From NCBI GenBank assembly GCA_927435965.1, contig CAKMKB010000102.1, positions 1-32,030 on the forward strand: a stretch of DNA of 32,030 nt, read 5' to 3'. Both the position numbers and the translations under genes were made by a program. The DNA is from 38-11 sp927435965 (GTDB lineage: Bacteria; Bacillota; Clostridia; Tissierellales; Dethiosulfatibacteraceae). The notes beneath the pieces were generated by a model that was given only the letters and a program-made list of their open reading frames with translations, made no database searches and was not told where the DNA came from. How positions within the stretch are numbered: the first letter of the stretch is position 1; each line of letters begins with the position of its first letter. Shown piece after piece: positions 22,859 through 31,058 of this stretch.

Positions 22859-24203
22859 GCCATTTTTTGCTAAGCACTCTCGAGTAGATGACAACAAACT
22901 TCAAAGCCTCTTCTGTAAATACAGCGACTAAAACCAGGTATATAGGCCATTTGAACACCAAGACGCTGATAAAGGCCAATGGGATACCGATCAACCATAC
23001 AAAAATCGAATCAGCTACCATGCAGAATTTTGTGTCTCCGCCGCTTCTCAAAATACCAACAATAATCAAATATGATTGCATCTTTGGTGCTAGAAATATA
23101 GCCGAGACTATCAACGATCTATTCAACATTAGATTGGTACTTTCCTTAAAATCATAGAATCCTATGATAGGACCCCTGATAAGATACATTAGGATAGATA
23201 CAAGTATAGAGAACACAAAGGTAATCTTGATAAATCGAAGGGCGTAATCATAAGCATTTTGAATCTCACTTCGACCCAATTCATTGCCAATCATAACAGC
23301 GCAAGCACCACCTAAACCAAAGAATAGTGACTGGAAAAAATCGGAAATAGTGAAGGAAACCTGAACAACAGCAACAGCTTCAGCGCCTAACAATCCATAA
23401 GCTATATAATAGACTGATGTTCCCGTGACCCATAGAATCTCATTGATAAAAACTGGAAGAGATGTTCGGAATACTTTCTTCAACATGGATTTTTCCCACG
23501 AAAACAATTCGGTTAATGTACCAGCCAACGGATGAGAACGGTCCTTGTAGATGTATGCAGACATTAGAATAAATTCGAGTAGCCTTGCGACCAGAGTAGC
23601 AAGGGCAGCTCCTTTAATACCAAGAGCAGGCATTCCAAAATTTCCATAGATCAGTATGTAATTAAGGAAGGTATTTAGTGCGATAGCAAGGACATTTATG
23701 ATAGTGGGCACCTTGATCATTCGAATAGACCGAGAATTGAAACTGATGGCGAAGGACATTGAGGTGAATATAAAAATAAGACTGACTATTCTGAGATAAT
23801 CCACACCATGACTTATAACAACAGGATCCTTTATAAAAATACTCATAATCTGATAAGGAAACAATTGCAGCAACAGTGTGAAGACGGATGAAATAACAAG
23901 ACCCCCCGTTATCTCTATACCGAATATTTTGCGTATATTCTTTACATCTTTGATGCCCCAGTACTGAGAAACGAAAACGGATGCACCACTATAGAAACCA
24001 AAACAAAAAATCGCAAACATAAAATAAATCCTATTCGCGATGCCAACTGCAGCAAGCTCGTTTTCTCCTAATCTGCCAATCATGATGGTATCAACCATAT
24101 TAAGTCCGATGCTTATCAGGTGTTGAATGATGATAGGCAATGCTATTGCTAGCATGGTTCTGTAGAAATGTTTATGAATGTCGTCATATTTCCAAGGTTT
24201 CAT
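22839..24203 (-). CDS. MATE family efflux transporter
   Basis: A 454-residue multidrug and toxic compound extrusion protein with about twelve membrane segments in two six-helix halves. The family start IALPIIIQHLISIGLNMVDTIMIGRLGENELAAVGIANRI (seen in pieces, VDTIMIGRLGENELAAVG) and the repeated second half (GAEAVAVVQVSFTISDFF) fit MATE. It would export cationic or amphipathic compounds in exchange for Na+ or H+; the substrate is not predictable. GAGG precedes the ATG. It is convergent with the GDPD gene and overlaps it by 20 nt, so the two transcripts would be partly antisense. Confidence 0.93.
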   Translation of the reverse strand: MKPWKYDDIHKHFYRTMLAIALPIIIQHLISIGLNMVDTIMIGRLGENELAAVGIANRIYFMFAIFCFGFYSGASVFVSQYWGIKDVKNIRKIFGIEITGGLVISSVFTLLLQLFPYQIMSIFIKDPVVISHGVDYLRIVSLIFIFTSMSFAISFNSRSIRMIKVPTIINVLAIALNTFLNYILIYGNFGMPALGIKGAALATLVARLLEFILMSAYIYKDRSHPLAGTLTELFSWEKSMLKKVFRTSLPVFINEILWVTGTSVYYIAYGLLGAEAVAVVQVSFTISDFFQSLFFGLGGACAVMIGNELGRSEIQNAYDYALRFIKITFVFSILVSILMYLIRGPIIGFYDFKESTNLMLNRSLIVSAIFLAPKMQSYLIIVGILRSGGDTKFCMVADSIFVWLIGIPLAFISVLVFKWPIYLVLVAVFTEEALKFVVIYSRVLSKKWLNNLIS

Positions 24204-24344
24204 TTAAATCCTCTGTTGTGATTTTTGAAGCACTGATATTCTATCATAATCTGATTCCTGTAACCATCTAAATATCCATGAACCAATCAAAAAAATTATA
24301 GACTCATTCCAATATAATGAACGTCAGTAGTAAATGAAGACTAA

Positions 24345-24376
24345 AAACCCCTGACACGTTAGCTTGCCAGGGGTTT
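24345..24376 (-). terminator. Intrinsic terminator after the tetra-rhodanese gene
   Basis: Read on the minus strand, AAACCCCTG and CAGGGGTTT form a 9-bp stem followed by TT and then A. It lies 30 nt after the stop of the gene at 24406. The remainder of the 24204-24405 gap holds no gene. Confidence 0.75.
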
Positions 24377-24405
24377 AAATTTACCTTGAAGAGAAAATCA
24401 TTCTG

Positions 24406-26148
24406 TTATTGTACAACTGGAAAGCCTTCATTCAACCATCCCGCCGGAGCAGTTGTAGGTGTTCCCATACCACTATTCAAACTCAATGCATTGTAGCCTA
24501 GCATTCTGAGAACCGCTACAGCCTGACCTGATGTTTGGCCTGAGTAGCAATAAACGATTGCTGTCTTATCTCTTGGAATTTCTTTGAAATAAGTTTGCAT
24601 ATCTAAACCAAATGGCATGTTGACAGCTGTTTCAATATGACCTTCCGCATAAGCTTCAGGTTGTCTAGCAGATATCACGAAAATCGTTTCATCTTTAGTT
24701 TGAAGTTTTTCATACAAGCTAGTTGGTGGAATAACTAAATTTTTAACTTCTGATTCGGCCATTGTTTTAAAATAATTTACAACCGCACTTCGTATTGCTG
24801 GATTAATGTCGTTTACTTGATCTGTTGCCAAAGCATTTCCTTCGGTTTCCAAATAATTTTCAATGCCTTCTACTTTGGAAATTTCTCTCACAAAACCTGA
24901 ACGGATAGACTTTGCATCAATGCCTGACATCCTAAACAAGGCTACGGCTTGCCCTGCTGTTTGACCAGTATAGCAATACACGTAAACTGGTTTATCCATT
25001 GGCAAATAGTCAATAACTTGTCCTAATTCTCCATTCCAAGGCACATTTACAGCGCCTTTAAGATGCGATTGTTCATAAACATCCGCTTGTCTGATATCCA
25101 ATATGAAAATATCTTCTTCAGCATCCATAGAAGCTAACACATCTGCTGTCGGTACAACATTGCTGGATTCGAAATTACTAAAATAATCAAGAGCAGCTTC
25201 CTCGACGAAATGAACAGGATAACCTTTGTTGGTCCAACCAAGTGGAGCGTTAGCACCAACGCCCATGCCACCATTTAATGAATACGCTTCATAACCTAAT
25301 AGCTTCAACCCTGCGACAACTTGTCCAGCGGTTTGGCCCGAATAACAGTAAACATAAATAGGTTCATCTTGTGGAAGTTTGTCAAATTCTAAATGCATAT
25401 CCTTTCCAAAAGCAATATGATTAGCTCCAATAATGTGGCCTTCATCAAAATGAGCCTTGCTTCTTACTGATAAAACATAAATGTCTTCGTCAGCATCTAT
25501 GAGGCTTCTTAATTTGATTTCAGGTATAACATAGTTGGTGTAAGGTGAATCGGATAATCCGTAGTAGTATTCATCTATAGCAGTTTGAACCTCTGGAGAA
25601 ACCGGATAAATTTCTGTATCTAACTCGTATTCTTCAGTTTCAATAAATGCTTGATAACCGTCTACACGACTAATTCCAAAGTTGAATCCCAGATTGACAG
25701 ATTTAGCATCTATTCCTGCTGCTTGCATGGTCATAACCGCTTGTCCTGCAGTCTGGCCTGAATAACAGTAAATATAAACTGGCTGATCTTGAGGAATGAA
25801 TTCCATATTGTCAGCTATAGCTGGTCCCCAAGGAATATTTACAGCACCAAGTACATGTCCTTTTTCATATGCGTCAGCTTGTCTGATGTCCACGATAAAC
25901 ATGTCCTGACCTTCAGCTACCATTTCTAAAAATGCACTCTGATCAATCTTGTAGATATCATCAGGCATGTTCGCAAAATATCCAGCTACGACATCCTCTA
26001 ATGATGTTTCATCCACATCAACCGATTGATCAACTGATGTATTTACTGTTGTTGGCGCAACAGCTACGCTTTGACCGCAAGCGGCCATTCCAAAGATTAA
26101 CATTAGCGCGATAAGCACCAGTAATCCTTTTTTAAAAATTGTTTTCAT
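24406..26148 (-). CDS. Lipoprotein with four tandem rhodanese domains
   Basis: A 580-residue exported protein. A signal peptide ends in a lipobox (MAAC, C24), so it should be anchored outside the membrane. Four rhodanese domains follow, each with an intact catalytic loop CY(S/T)GQT(A/S)GQ: C128, C268, C392 and C534. Domains 1 and 3 resemble each other (IVDIRQADAY and ILDIRQADVY), as do 2 and 4 (VLSVRSKAHF and VISARQPEAY, both with GWxNxGxPV endings). The layout A-B-A'-B' thus points to duplication of a two-domain unit. Rhodaneses transfer sulfane sulfur, for example from thiosulfate to a thiol or cyanide. CGGAGGC precedes the ATG. It lies 72 nt after the two-domain rhodanese gene and is probably in one operon with it. 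Confidence 0.92.
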   Translation of the reverse strand: MKTIFKKGLLVLIALMLIFGMAACGQSVAVAPTTVNTSVDQSVDVDETSLEDVVAGYFANMPDDIYKIDQSAFLEMVAEGQDMFIVDIRQADAYEKGHVLGAVNIPWGPAIADNMEFIPQDQPVYIYCYSGQTAGQAVMTMQAAGIDAKSVNLGFNFGISRVDGYQAFIETEEYELDTEIYPVSPEVQTAIDEYYYGLSDSPYTNYVIPEIKLRSLIDADEDIYVLSVRSKAHFDEGHIIGANHIAFGKDMHLEFDKLPQDEPIYVYCYSGQTAGQVVAGLKLLGYEAYSLNGGMGVGANAPLGWTNKGYPVHFVEEAALDYFSNFESSNVVPTADVLASMDAEEDIFILDIRQADVYEQSHLKGAVNVPWNGELGQVIDYLPMDKPVYVYCYTGQTAGQAVALFRMSGIDAKSIRSGFVREISKVEGIENYLETEGNALATDQVNDINPAIRSAVVNYFKTMAESEVKNLVIPPTSLYEKLQTKDETIFVISARQPEAYAEGHIETAVNMPFGLDMQTYFKEIPRDKTAIVYCYSGQTSGQAVAVLRMLGYNALSLNSGMGTPTTAPAGWLNEGFPVVQ

Positions 26149-26220
26149 AAATGCCTCCGTTTTTTTATTGTTTTAATTTTATTGTTGTAGAGATTTAAAA
26201 ACATTGTAAGCATGTTTCAT

Positions 26221-27141
26221 TTAGCTATTATCTTGTGGTGAGGGGCTTACTGGCGCTCCTGTCTCACCTGGCATATCTGCAGGCGCACTTTCATCTGCAA
26301 TCCATTCAGTCCAGGCACCATCATAAAGCATGAGATTCCGATATCCAGCATTCCACATAGCTGCGTACGTCTGCGCACCTCTTATAGATGTCAAACAATA
26401 GATTATAATTGTTGTTTCCGGTTTGATATCTTCTTCTAAATACATAATTTGAATATCTTGAATAGACTTAAATGTGCTGTCGCTATAATTATTAGTCAGA
26501 TAATCAATATTCAATGAACTTGGTATCGTGCCCATATTGTGCTCTTGAATTGAACGAGTATCAATTAACACAACGTTTTCATCAGGATTGTTTACTTGAT
26601 TTAAAACATCTGATTTATAAGCTATGAAATCTTCATTTAAATCCTTTGCTTCAAAAACAGCTGGCTGAACAACTGGGGGTATATCACTTAATCCCGCATT
26701 TGCCTCCATAAGAGCCTTGAAACCGCCACTGACAACTTTCACGTTTTCATGTCCATATGCCATCAATGTCCACCACAGTCTAGAAGCATCCATGTTGTTG
26801 GAGCTATCATAAGCTATCACTAAGGTGTCGTTGGATATTCCGTTTTGACCCATCACTTCTTCTATCTGCTCTTTCGGAGCTAACATATTGCTATATGGAT
26901 CATCAACATTGATTGCATTTCTAGGAATATTGACAGCATTTGATATATGTTGCTTTTCATAATCTGACGGACTTCTCAGATCGACCATAACCGTGCTGGC
27001 ATTTCCCATTAATGCAATTGCTTCTTTTGCGGTGATAATAACTGTTCCAGTCTCAGCAAAATCATAATTCGCACAACCTGACAAACTTAAGGTTGATATT
27101 AATATAATGACAACTGCTAAAACTAATGATATTTTTCGCAT
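26221..27141 (-). CDS. Two-domain rhodanese lipoprotein (SseA-like)
   Basis: A 306-residue exported thiosulfate sulfurtransferase-like protein. The lipobox SLSGC gives a predicted lipidated cysteine at 23. The N-terminal rhodanese domain has VDLRSPSDYEKQHI but YDSSNNMD where the catalytic loop would be, so it lacks the cysteine, as is normal for the first domain of this family. The C-terminal domain has LIDTRS and the active loop YCLTSIRGAQT (C249). A proline-rich short tail (PGETGAPVSPSPQDNS) follows. The ATG at 27141 is chosen because GGAGG lies 6 nt upstream. An ATG at 27147 touches that site and is too close. Confidence 0.9.
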   Translation of the reverse strand: MRKISLVLAVVIILISTLSLSGCANYDFAETGTVIITAKEAIALMGNASTVMVDLRSPSDYEKQHISNAVNIPRNAINVDDPYSNMLAPKEQIEEVMGQNGISNDTLVIAYDSSNNMDASRLWWTLMAYGHENVKVVSGGFKALMEANAGLSDIPPVVQPAVFEAKDLNEDFIAYKSDVLNQVNNPDENVVLIDTRSIQEHNMGTIPSSLNIDYLTNNYSDSTFKSIQDIQIMYLEEDIKPETTIIIYCLTSIRGAQTYAAMWNAGYRNLMLYDGAWTEWIADESAPADMPGETGAPVSPSPQDNS

Positions 27142-27367
27142 TTGCATCCTCCATGTTACACATTTTGTAATTATTATTGTTTGAACACGATTTCTTGATG
27201 TTTTCAGTTTAAATTGTTAAATAATATACAATCATTATAAGATATTTAAATCTCTTTTGGATATCATGTTTTATAATGTAGTATTTGAATCGTTAATATA
27301 GTTGGAAACATTGATTTTTTCTAGTATAATAGCTTTGACAGTTATCAAAGTTCGTATTGGAGCGTGT

Positions 27368-28870
27368 ATGAAAAAGTATATTGTCATACTGATTTTTGTT
27401 TATTTTTTAATTAACATCCTTTTTTTAGATTTGTTTCCATTAATTCATTCCGATGAAAGTTGGCTTGGTGGTCTTTCAAGATTGTATCTCGAGGATGCTA
27501 CGCCTTCTGTTACGGAGTCTTTCTTTGACTTGTTTCCTCGCTATCCTCATGGCATCAAAATCATTTTCCACTACATTCAAGCCTTCTTCATACTATTGTT
27601 CAGTTATTCCCCTTATACTCTGAGGATAATCTCATTAATAATAAGCTGTGGTGTATTGTTCATTTTCTATCTATTAGCCCGTAAATGTCTACATCGTCAA
27701 GGATTAGTCTTGCTTTCGGTACTTGTGTTGGCAACTGATATACAGTTTATCTATGCAGCTCACTTTGCACGTCAGGAAATCTTGATTCTTTTGCTGATCT
27801 TGCTTTGTGCCTATATCAAACTTTTTTTGGATTTCCGCTATAAAAATCTCGTATTGTCCCTGTTGACAGGTATAGCTATAGGCGTTCATCCCAATGCATT
27901 CTTTATTGCAGTCATATTGGGTTTTTTGTACAGCTATGATATCTTAATTAAAAAAAGTTCATTGAGGTCTTTGATTACTTATGTCTTGCTTACTGGCTGC
28001 TTTGCAATGATTTATGTGTTTATAAGCCTTAAAATGGACCCAGAATTCATCTATCATTACAGAACCTTTGGTGAACAGTTTGGTGTTTTTGATGATTCAA
28101 TGAATAGAACGGTTCAAATAGTGGGTTTTTATCGCAAACTGTATTATCAAGTCAGTGGCACATATTACATGCCCCCTATCCATCTGCAACTCGTATTATT
28201 TGCTTTCTTTGGAGCGATAGCTTCAATAAGTCTTTTAATGAAAAAACGAGATAAAATAGTCATGCAACTCATGCTTATTCTTTTAGGGATTAATTTGACG
28301 TTCATTATAATCGGACGTTTCAATCAGACAAGTATTATATTCATTTTCCCTTTTGCTTGGCTTCTAGTACTTTATTGGATTGAACGTTTTCGATTGTCAC
28401 CTATCATCTTCATTCTTTTGATCATACAGATTTCAATATCATCCTTGGCGATCGCACCTTACCTGCAAGATCACTATAAATATTACATTCACGAAATCAA
28501 ATCACATGTACCTAGTGATGCCAATGTATTGGCGAATCTAAACACTGAGTTTTACTTTCATAAAAATACGCTATATGATTACCGTAATCTGAATTTTTTG
28601 GAAGACCGAAACATAAGCTTTGAAAATTATATACTTGATCGTGAAATAGAATACATTATCTACCCTGAGGAAATGGATTTCATCTACAACCGACGCCCTG
28701 TATGGAATGGCATATATGGTAATTTGTATCCTTATTATGATGATATGCAGCGCTTTCTCAGTGAACGTTGCCAAATCATACACCAGTTCCATAGCCCTTA
28801 TGGCATGAGAATCGTTTTATTTCAAAATAATCAAGATTGGTTGATCACAATCTATAAGGTAGTACGATAA
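27368..28870 (+). CDS. Membrane glycosyltransferase-like protein (GT-C / GT39 type)
   Basis: A 500-residue polytopic membrane protein with about ten predicted membrane helices and a C-terminal soluble part of roughly 110 residues. After the first helix comes PLIHSDESWLGGLSR; an acidic pair in this first outer loop (D29, E30) is the catalytic site in GT-C transferases such as ArnT and the protein mannosyltransferases. Such enzymes use lipid-linked sugars outside the membrane; the acceptor here is unknown. The ATG at 27368 has GGAG upstream; a TTG at 27302 would add 22 residues and is less likely. It stands alone, divergent from the rhodanese genes and convergent with the flavoprotein gene. Confidence 0.65.
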   Translation: MKKYIVILIFVYFLINILFLDLFPLIHSDESWLGGLSRLYLEDATPSVTESFFDLFPRYPHGIKIIFHYIQAFFILLFSYSPYTLRIISLIISCGVLFIFYLLARKCLHRQGLVLLSVLVLATDIQFIYAAHFARQEILILLLILLCAYIKLFLDFRYKNLVLSLLTGIAIGVHPNAFFIAVILGFLYSYDILIKKSSLRSLITYVLLTGCFAMIYVFISLKMDPEFIYHYRTFGEQFGVFDDSMNRTVQIVGFYRKLYYQVSGTYYMPPIHLQLVLFAFFGAIASISLLMKKRDKIVMQLMLILLGINLTFIIIGRFNQTSIIFIFPFAWLLVLYWIERFRLSPIIFILLIIQISISSLAIAPYLQDHYKYYIHEIKSHVPSDANVLANLNTEFYFHKNTLYDYRNLNFLEDRNISFENYILDREIEYIIYPEEMDFIYNRRPVWNGIYGNLYPYYDDMQRFLSERCQIIHQFHSPYGMRIVLFQNNQDWLITIYKVVR

Positions 28871-28918
28871 CGGACCCCTAGACTTTAATGTCGGAAGAGT
28901 CCGTCCTGAACAAAAGCA

Positions 28919-30151
28919 TTACGACGTTTTCAATGCTGACATAATACTCTCTTCGTTTATCATGTCAATGAAATGATCCACTTTGCCATTTTTTATGATG
29001 GCCACATAAGGATAGTTTGTTCTTCCCAGTCTTTTAGCTATGCCATCTGATTTGTAGACATCAATTTTACAGAAATTGTAATCCTTACCATGCTTTGAAG
29101 CCAACTCTTCAATCATTGGAAGCACTTCTCTTTGGTTCGCTTCTATAGCATTATAGACAAAAACAGAACCATTTTTATCTTTTTTCACAACATTTGCTTC
29201 AAAAACTTCTGTTTCAGCAATAAATTTCTCAGCAGCATATCCAGCTATTGCACCGTCTCCAACTGCAGTAGCGACCTGCTTCAACCATTTATCACGAACA
29301 TCTCCTGCAGCAAAAACACCCTCTAAATTAGTTTCCATCCTATCATTTGAAATGATATAACCTTGAGGCGTTAAATCAACCTGACCTTTAATCAACTCTG
29401 TATTAGGAATGTAGCCAATAAATTCAAAACAATTGTCACATTTTACAGGAATCAATTCATTTGTCTTCAAGTTTCTTAATACAACTGTATCCAAATGGCC
29501 TTCTCCTTCAAATGATTCAGTTACAGTATTCCAGATAAATTCCATTTTTGGATTGGCCAAAGCGGCTTCTTTTGCAATCTCATTGCAATCCATAATTCCT
29601 TCATCGTGCATAACAGATACAATGACTTTTTTAGCGAATTTTGTCAAAAACATACCTTCTTCAATAGCCGCATCGCCACTGCCGATGACCACCACCACTT
29701 TATCAGTGTTAGAAGCCGCGTCGCAAGTTGCACAGAAGGAGATTCCCTTATCAAATAAAAAATTCTCTTCATTCTTAGCTTTGGTGGTACGTGGTCTTCC
29801 GCCACTGGCAAGGACAACTGCTTTTGCAAAATACTTATTTCTAAATGTTTCAACGATTTTTTCCTCACCTGTCAAATCAACAGATTGAACTTCAGTCAGT
29901 TTGAATTTCGCACCCATGTTCTTGGCTTGCTCTTTCATTAAATCGGTAATCTCTTCACCCTTAGGTGAATTTGGAAATCCCGGATAATTCCATATTTCAT
30001 TTGTATAAGTCGCCAGTCCACCTACTAGGGCTTTTTCAATGATCAAAGTACTTAGCCTAGCTCTGGAACAATAAATTGCAGCTGTTAATCCTGCAGCTCC
30101 AGCTCCAATGATAATTACGTCATAATGCTCAATTTTCTTTTCACGTGCCAT
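28919..30151 (-). CDS. Thioredoxin-reductase-like flavoprotein fused to a thioredoxin fold lacking CxxC
   Basis: A 410-residue fusion. Residues 1-315 are a thioredoxin-reductase-type flavoprotein: FAD motif GAGAAG (16-21), redox CATC at 140-143, GSGDAAIEE (157-165) and the second FAD motif GVFAAGDVRDKW. The segment after the second nucleotide motif reads VSVMHDEGIMD instead of the HRRxxFRA that binds NADPH, so NADPH use is doubtful. Residues 320-410 align with thioredoxin (NGSVFVYNA...LPMIEELA, then NYPYVAIIKNGK with the cis-proline), but the CGPC position reads EANQ (337-340). The start at 30151 is chosen for GGAGG upstream; an upstream ATG at 30199 adds 16 residues without support. It follows the yeeE-like gene by 72 nt in the same orientation, so it is probably co-transcribed with it. 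Confidence 0.88.
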   Translation of the reverse strand: MAREKKIEHYDVIIIGAGAAGLTAAIYCSRARLSTLIIEKALVGGLATYTNEIWNYPGFPNSPKGEEITDLMKEQAKNMGAKFKLTEVQSVDLTGEEKIVETFRNKYFAKAVVLASGGRPRTTKAKNEENFLFDKGISFCATCDAASNTDKVVVVIGSGDAAIEEGMFLTKFAKKVIVSVMHDEGIMDCNEIAKEAALANPKMEFIWNTVTESFEGEGHLDTVVLRNLKTNELIPVKCDNCFEFIGYIPNTELIKGQVDLTPQGYIISNDRMETNLEGVFAAGDVRDKWLKQVATAVGDGAIAGYAAEKFIAETEVFEANVVKKDKNGSVFVYNAIEANQREVLPMIEELASKHGKDYNFCKIDVYKSDGIAKRLGRTNYPYVAIIKNGKVDHFIDMINEESIMSALKTS

Positions 30152-30223
30152 GATGTACCTCCATAATTCTAAAATCATTTGACAAGACAATGAACTCAAA
30201 TTTTAATTTGAGCTCTTCATCTT

Positions 30224-30784
30224 CTACATAAAATATTTAACTAATAATTTGCTTCCGATAACAGCGCCTACAAACATAAATGCCGCAAATACCCATCCTG
30301 ACAGTGAAAGAGAGGATATTCCTCCGAACAGGGCGCCAATGTTGCAACCATATGCGATTCTCGCACCATAACCCATCATCAAGCCACCTGACACTGCCGC
30401 TACAATTTGACGTTTGTTTTTGATCTTTTTGATTTTAAACTGAGACGCCAGTAGAGTTGATAATAAAGCACCGAAGATAACGCCAAGATTCAGCATTGTT
30501 CCGCTATTGCTCATAAAGCCCGCTTCCAAGGCATTTAAAGAACCAGGAGCACCGGGACCGGTGAAGTAATACCACTTTTCCACACTGCCTCCAACTAATT
30601 GGTAGAGCCATGCTCCCCAATTTGCAAATGTTGCCGAAACGCCCCAAGGACTTCCTGTTGCCGCCAACATGACAATCTGAAACAATGATAGCAATACAGC
30701 TCCAGTAACATATGAATAAGGTGTTCTAAACCATTTGTTGTAAAGATCATTTTCTTTCAATTTATTGAAAAATTCCAACTTCAC
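30224..30784 (-). CDS. YeeE/YedE-type sulfur transporter, second half
   Basis: A 186-residue membrane protein that corresponds to one half of a YeeE/YedE (TsuA) thiosulfate-type transporter. The diagnostic motif GYGARIAYGCNIGALFGGISSLSLSGW lies at 138-164 (written here in pieces: GYGARIAYGCNIG, C147, then FGGISS). About four to five membrane helices are visible. Full-length homologues carry two such halves in one chain; here they are two genes with tusA between them. It probably forms a pore with the product of 31059-31928. It starts 32 nt after tusA and has AAGGAGG before the ATG. Confidence 0.85.
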   Translation of the reverse strand: MKLEFFNKLKENDLYNKWFRTPYSYVTGAVLLSLFQIVMLAATGSPWGVSATFANWGAWLYQLVGGSVEKWYYFTGPGAPGSLNALEAGFMSNSGTMLNLGVIFGALLSTLLASQFKIKKIKNKRQIVAAVSGGLMMGYGARIAYGCNIGALFGGISSLSLSGWVFAAFMFVGAVIGSKLLVKYFM

Positions 30785-30816
30785 ACCTCCTTAGGAAATT
30801 GTTTCATCGTAAATAC

Positions 30817-31047
30817 TTATACTGCTTTTTCAATGATGATTTCCCATTCGCCATCATCAACTTCTTCAATATCCACAAAATGTCCTTCTTTTCTTGCCCA
30901 TTCCGGTACATTTTTGACCGCACAGCTATGATCGATCTGAACGACCAACACATCTCCGACTTCTAAACCCTTTAAAGCATTCTCCGCTTTCACCAAAGGC
31001 ACGGGACACGCTTCACCAAAACAATCTAACATTACTTCCTTAGCCAT
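30817..31047 (-). CDS. TusA-like sulfur carrier protein
   Basis: A 76-residue cytosolic sulfur carrier. The TusA motif ACPVPLVKAENAL holds the active cysteine (C14), and SCAVKNVPEWARKEGH adds a further conserved cysteine. TusA proteins carry persulfide sulfur between enzymes; in thiosulfate import a TusA-like partner (TsuB) takes sulfur from the YeeE channel. Its place between the two channel halves fits that role. It starts 11 nt after the stop of the upstream transporter gene, with AGGAGG upstream. Confidence 0.92.
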   Translation of the reverse strand: MAKEVMLDCFGEACPVPLVKAENALKGLEVGDVLVVQIDHSCAVKNVPEWARKEGHFVDIEEVDDGEWEIIIEKAV

Positions 31048-31058
31048 TTCTATTCCTC

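Noticed and set aside
28871..28918. Possible terminator between the glycosyltransferase and flavoprotein genes (CGGAC / GTCCG)
   Set aside because: The stem is only 5 bp with a long loop and no T run on either strand.
30141..30152. TTTCACGTG half of a parS site near the start of the flavoprotein gene
   Set aside because: Only one half matches the consensus, and it lies in coding sequence.
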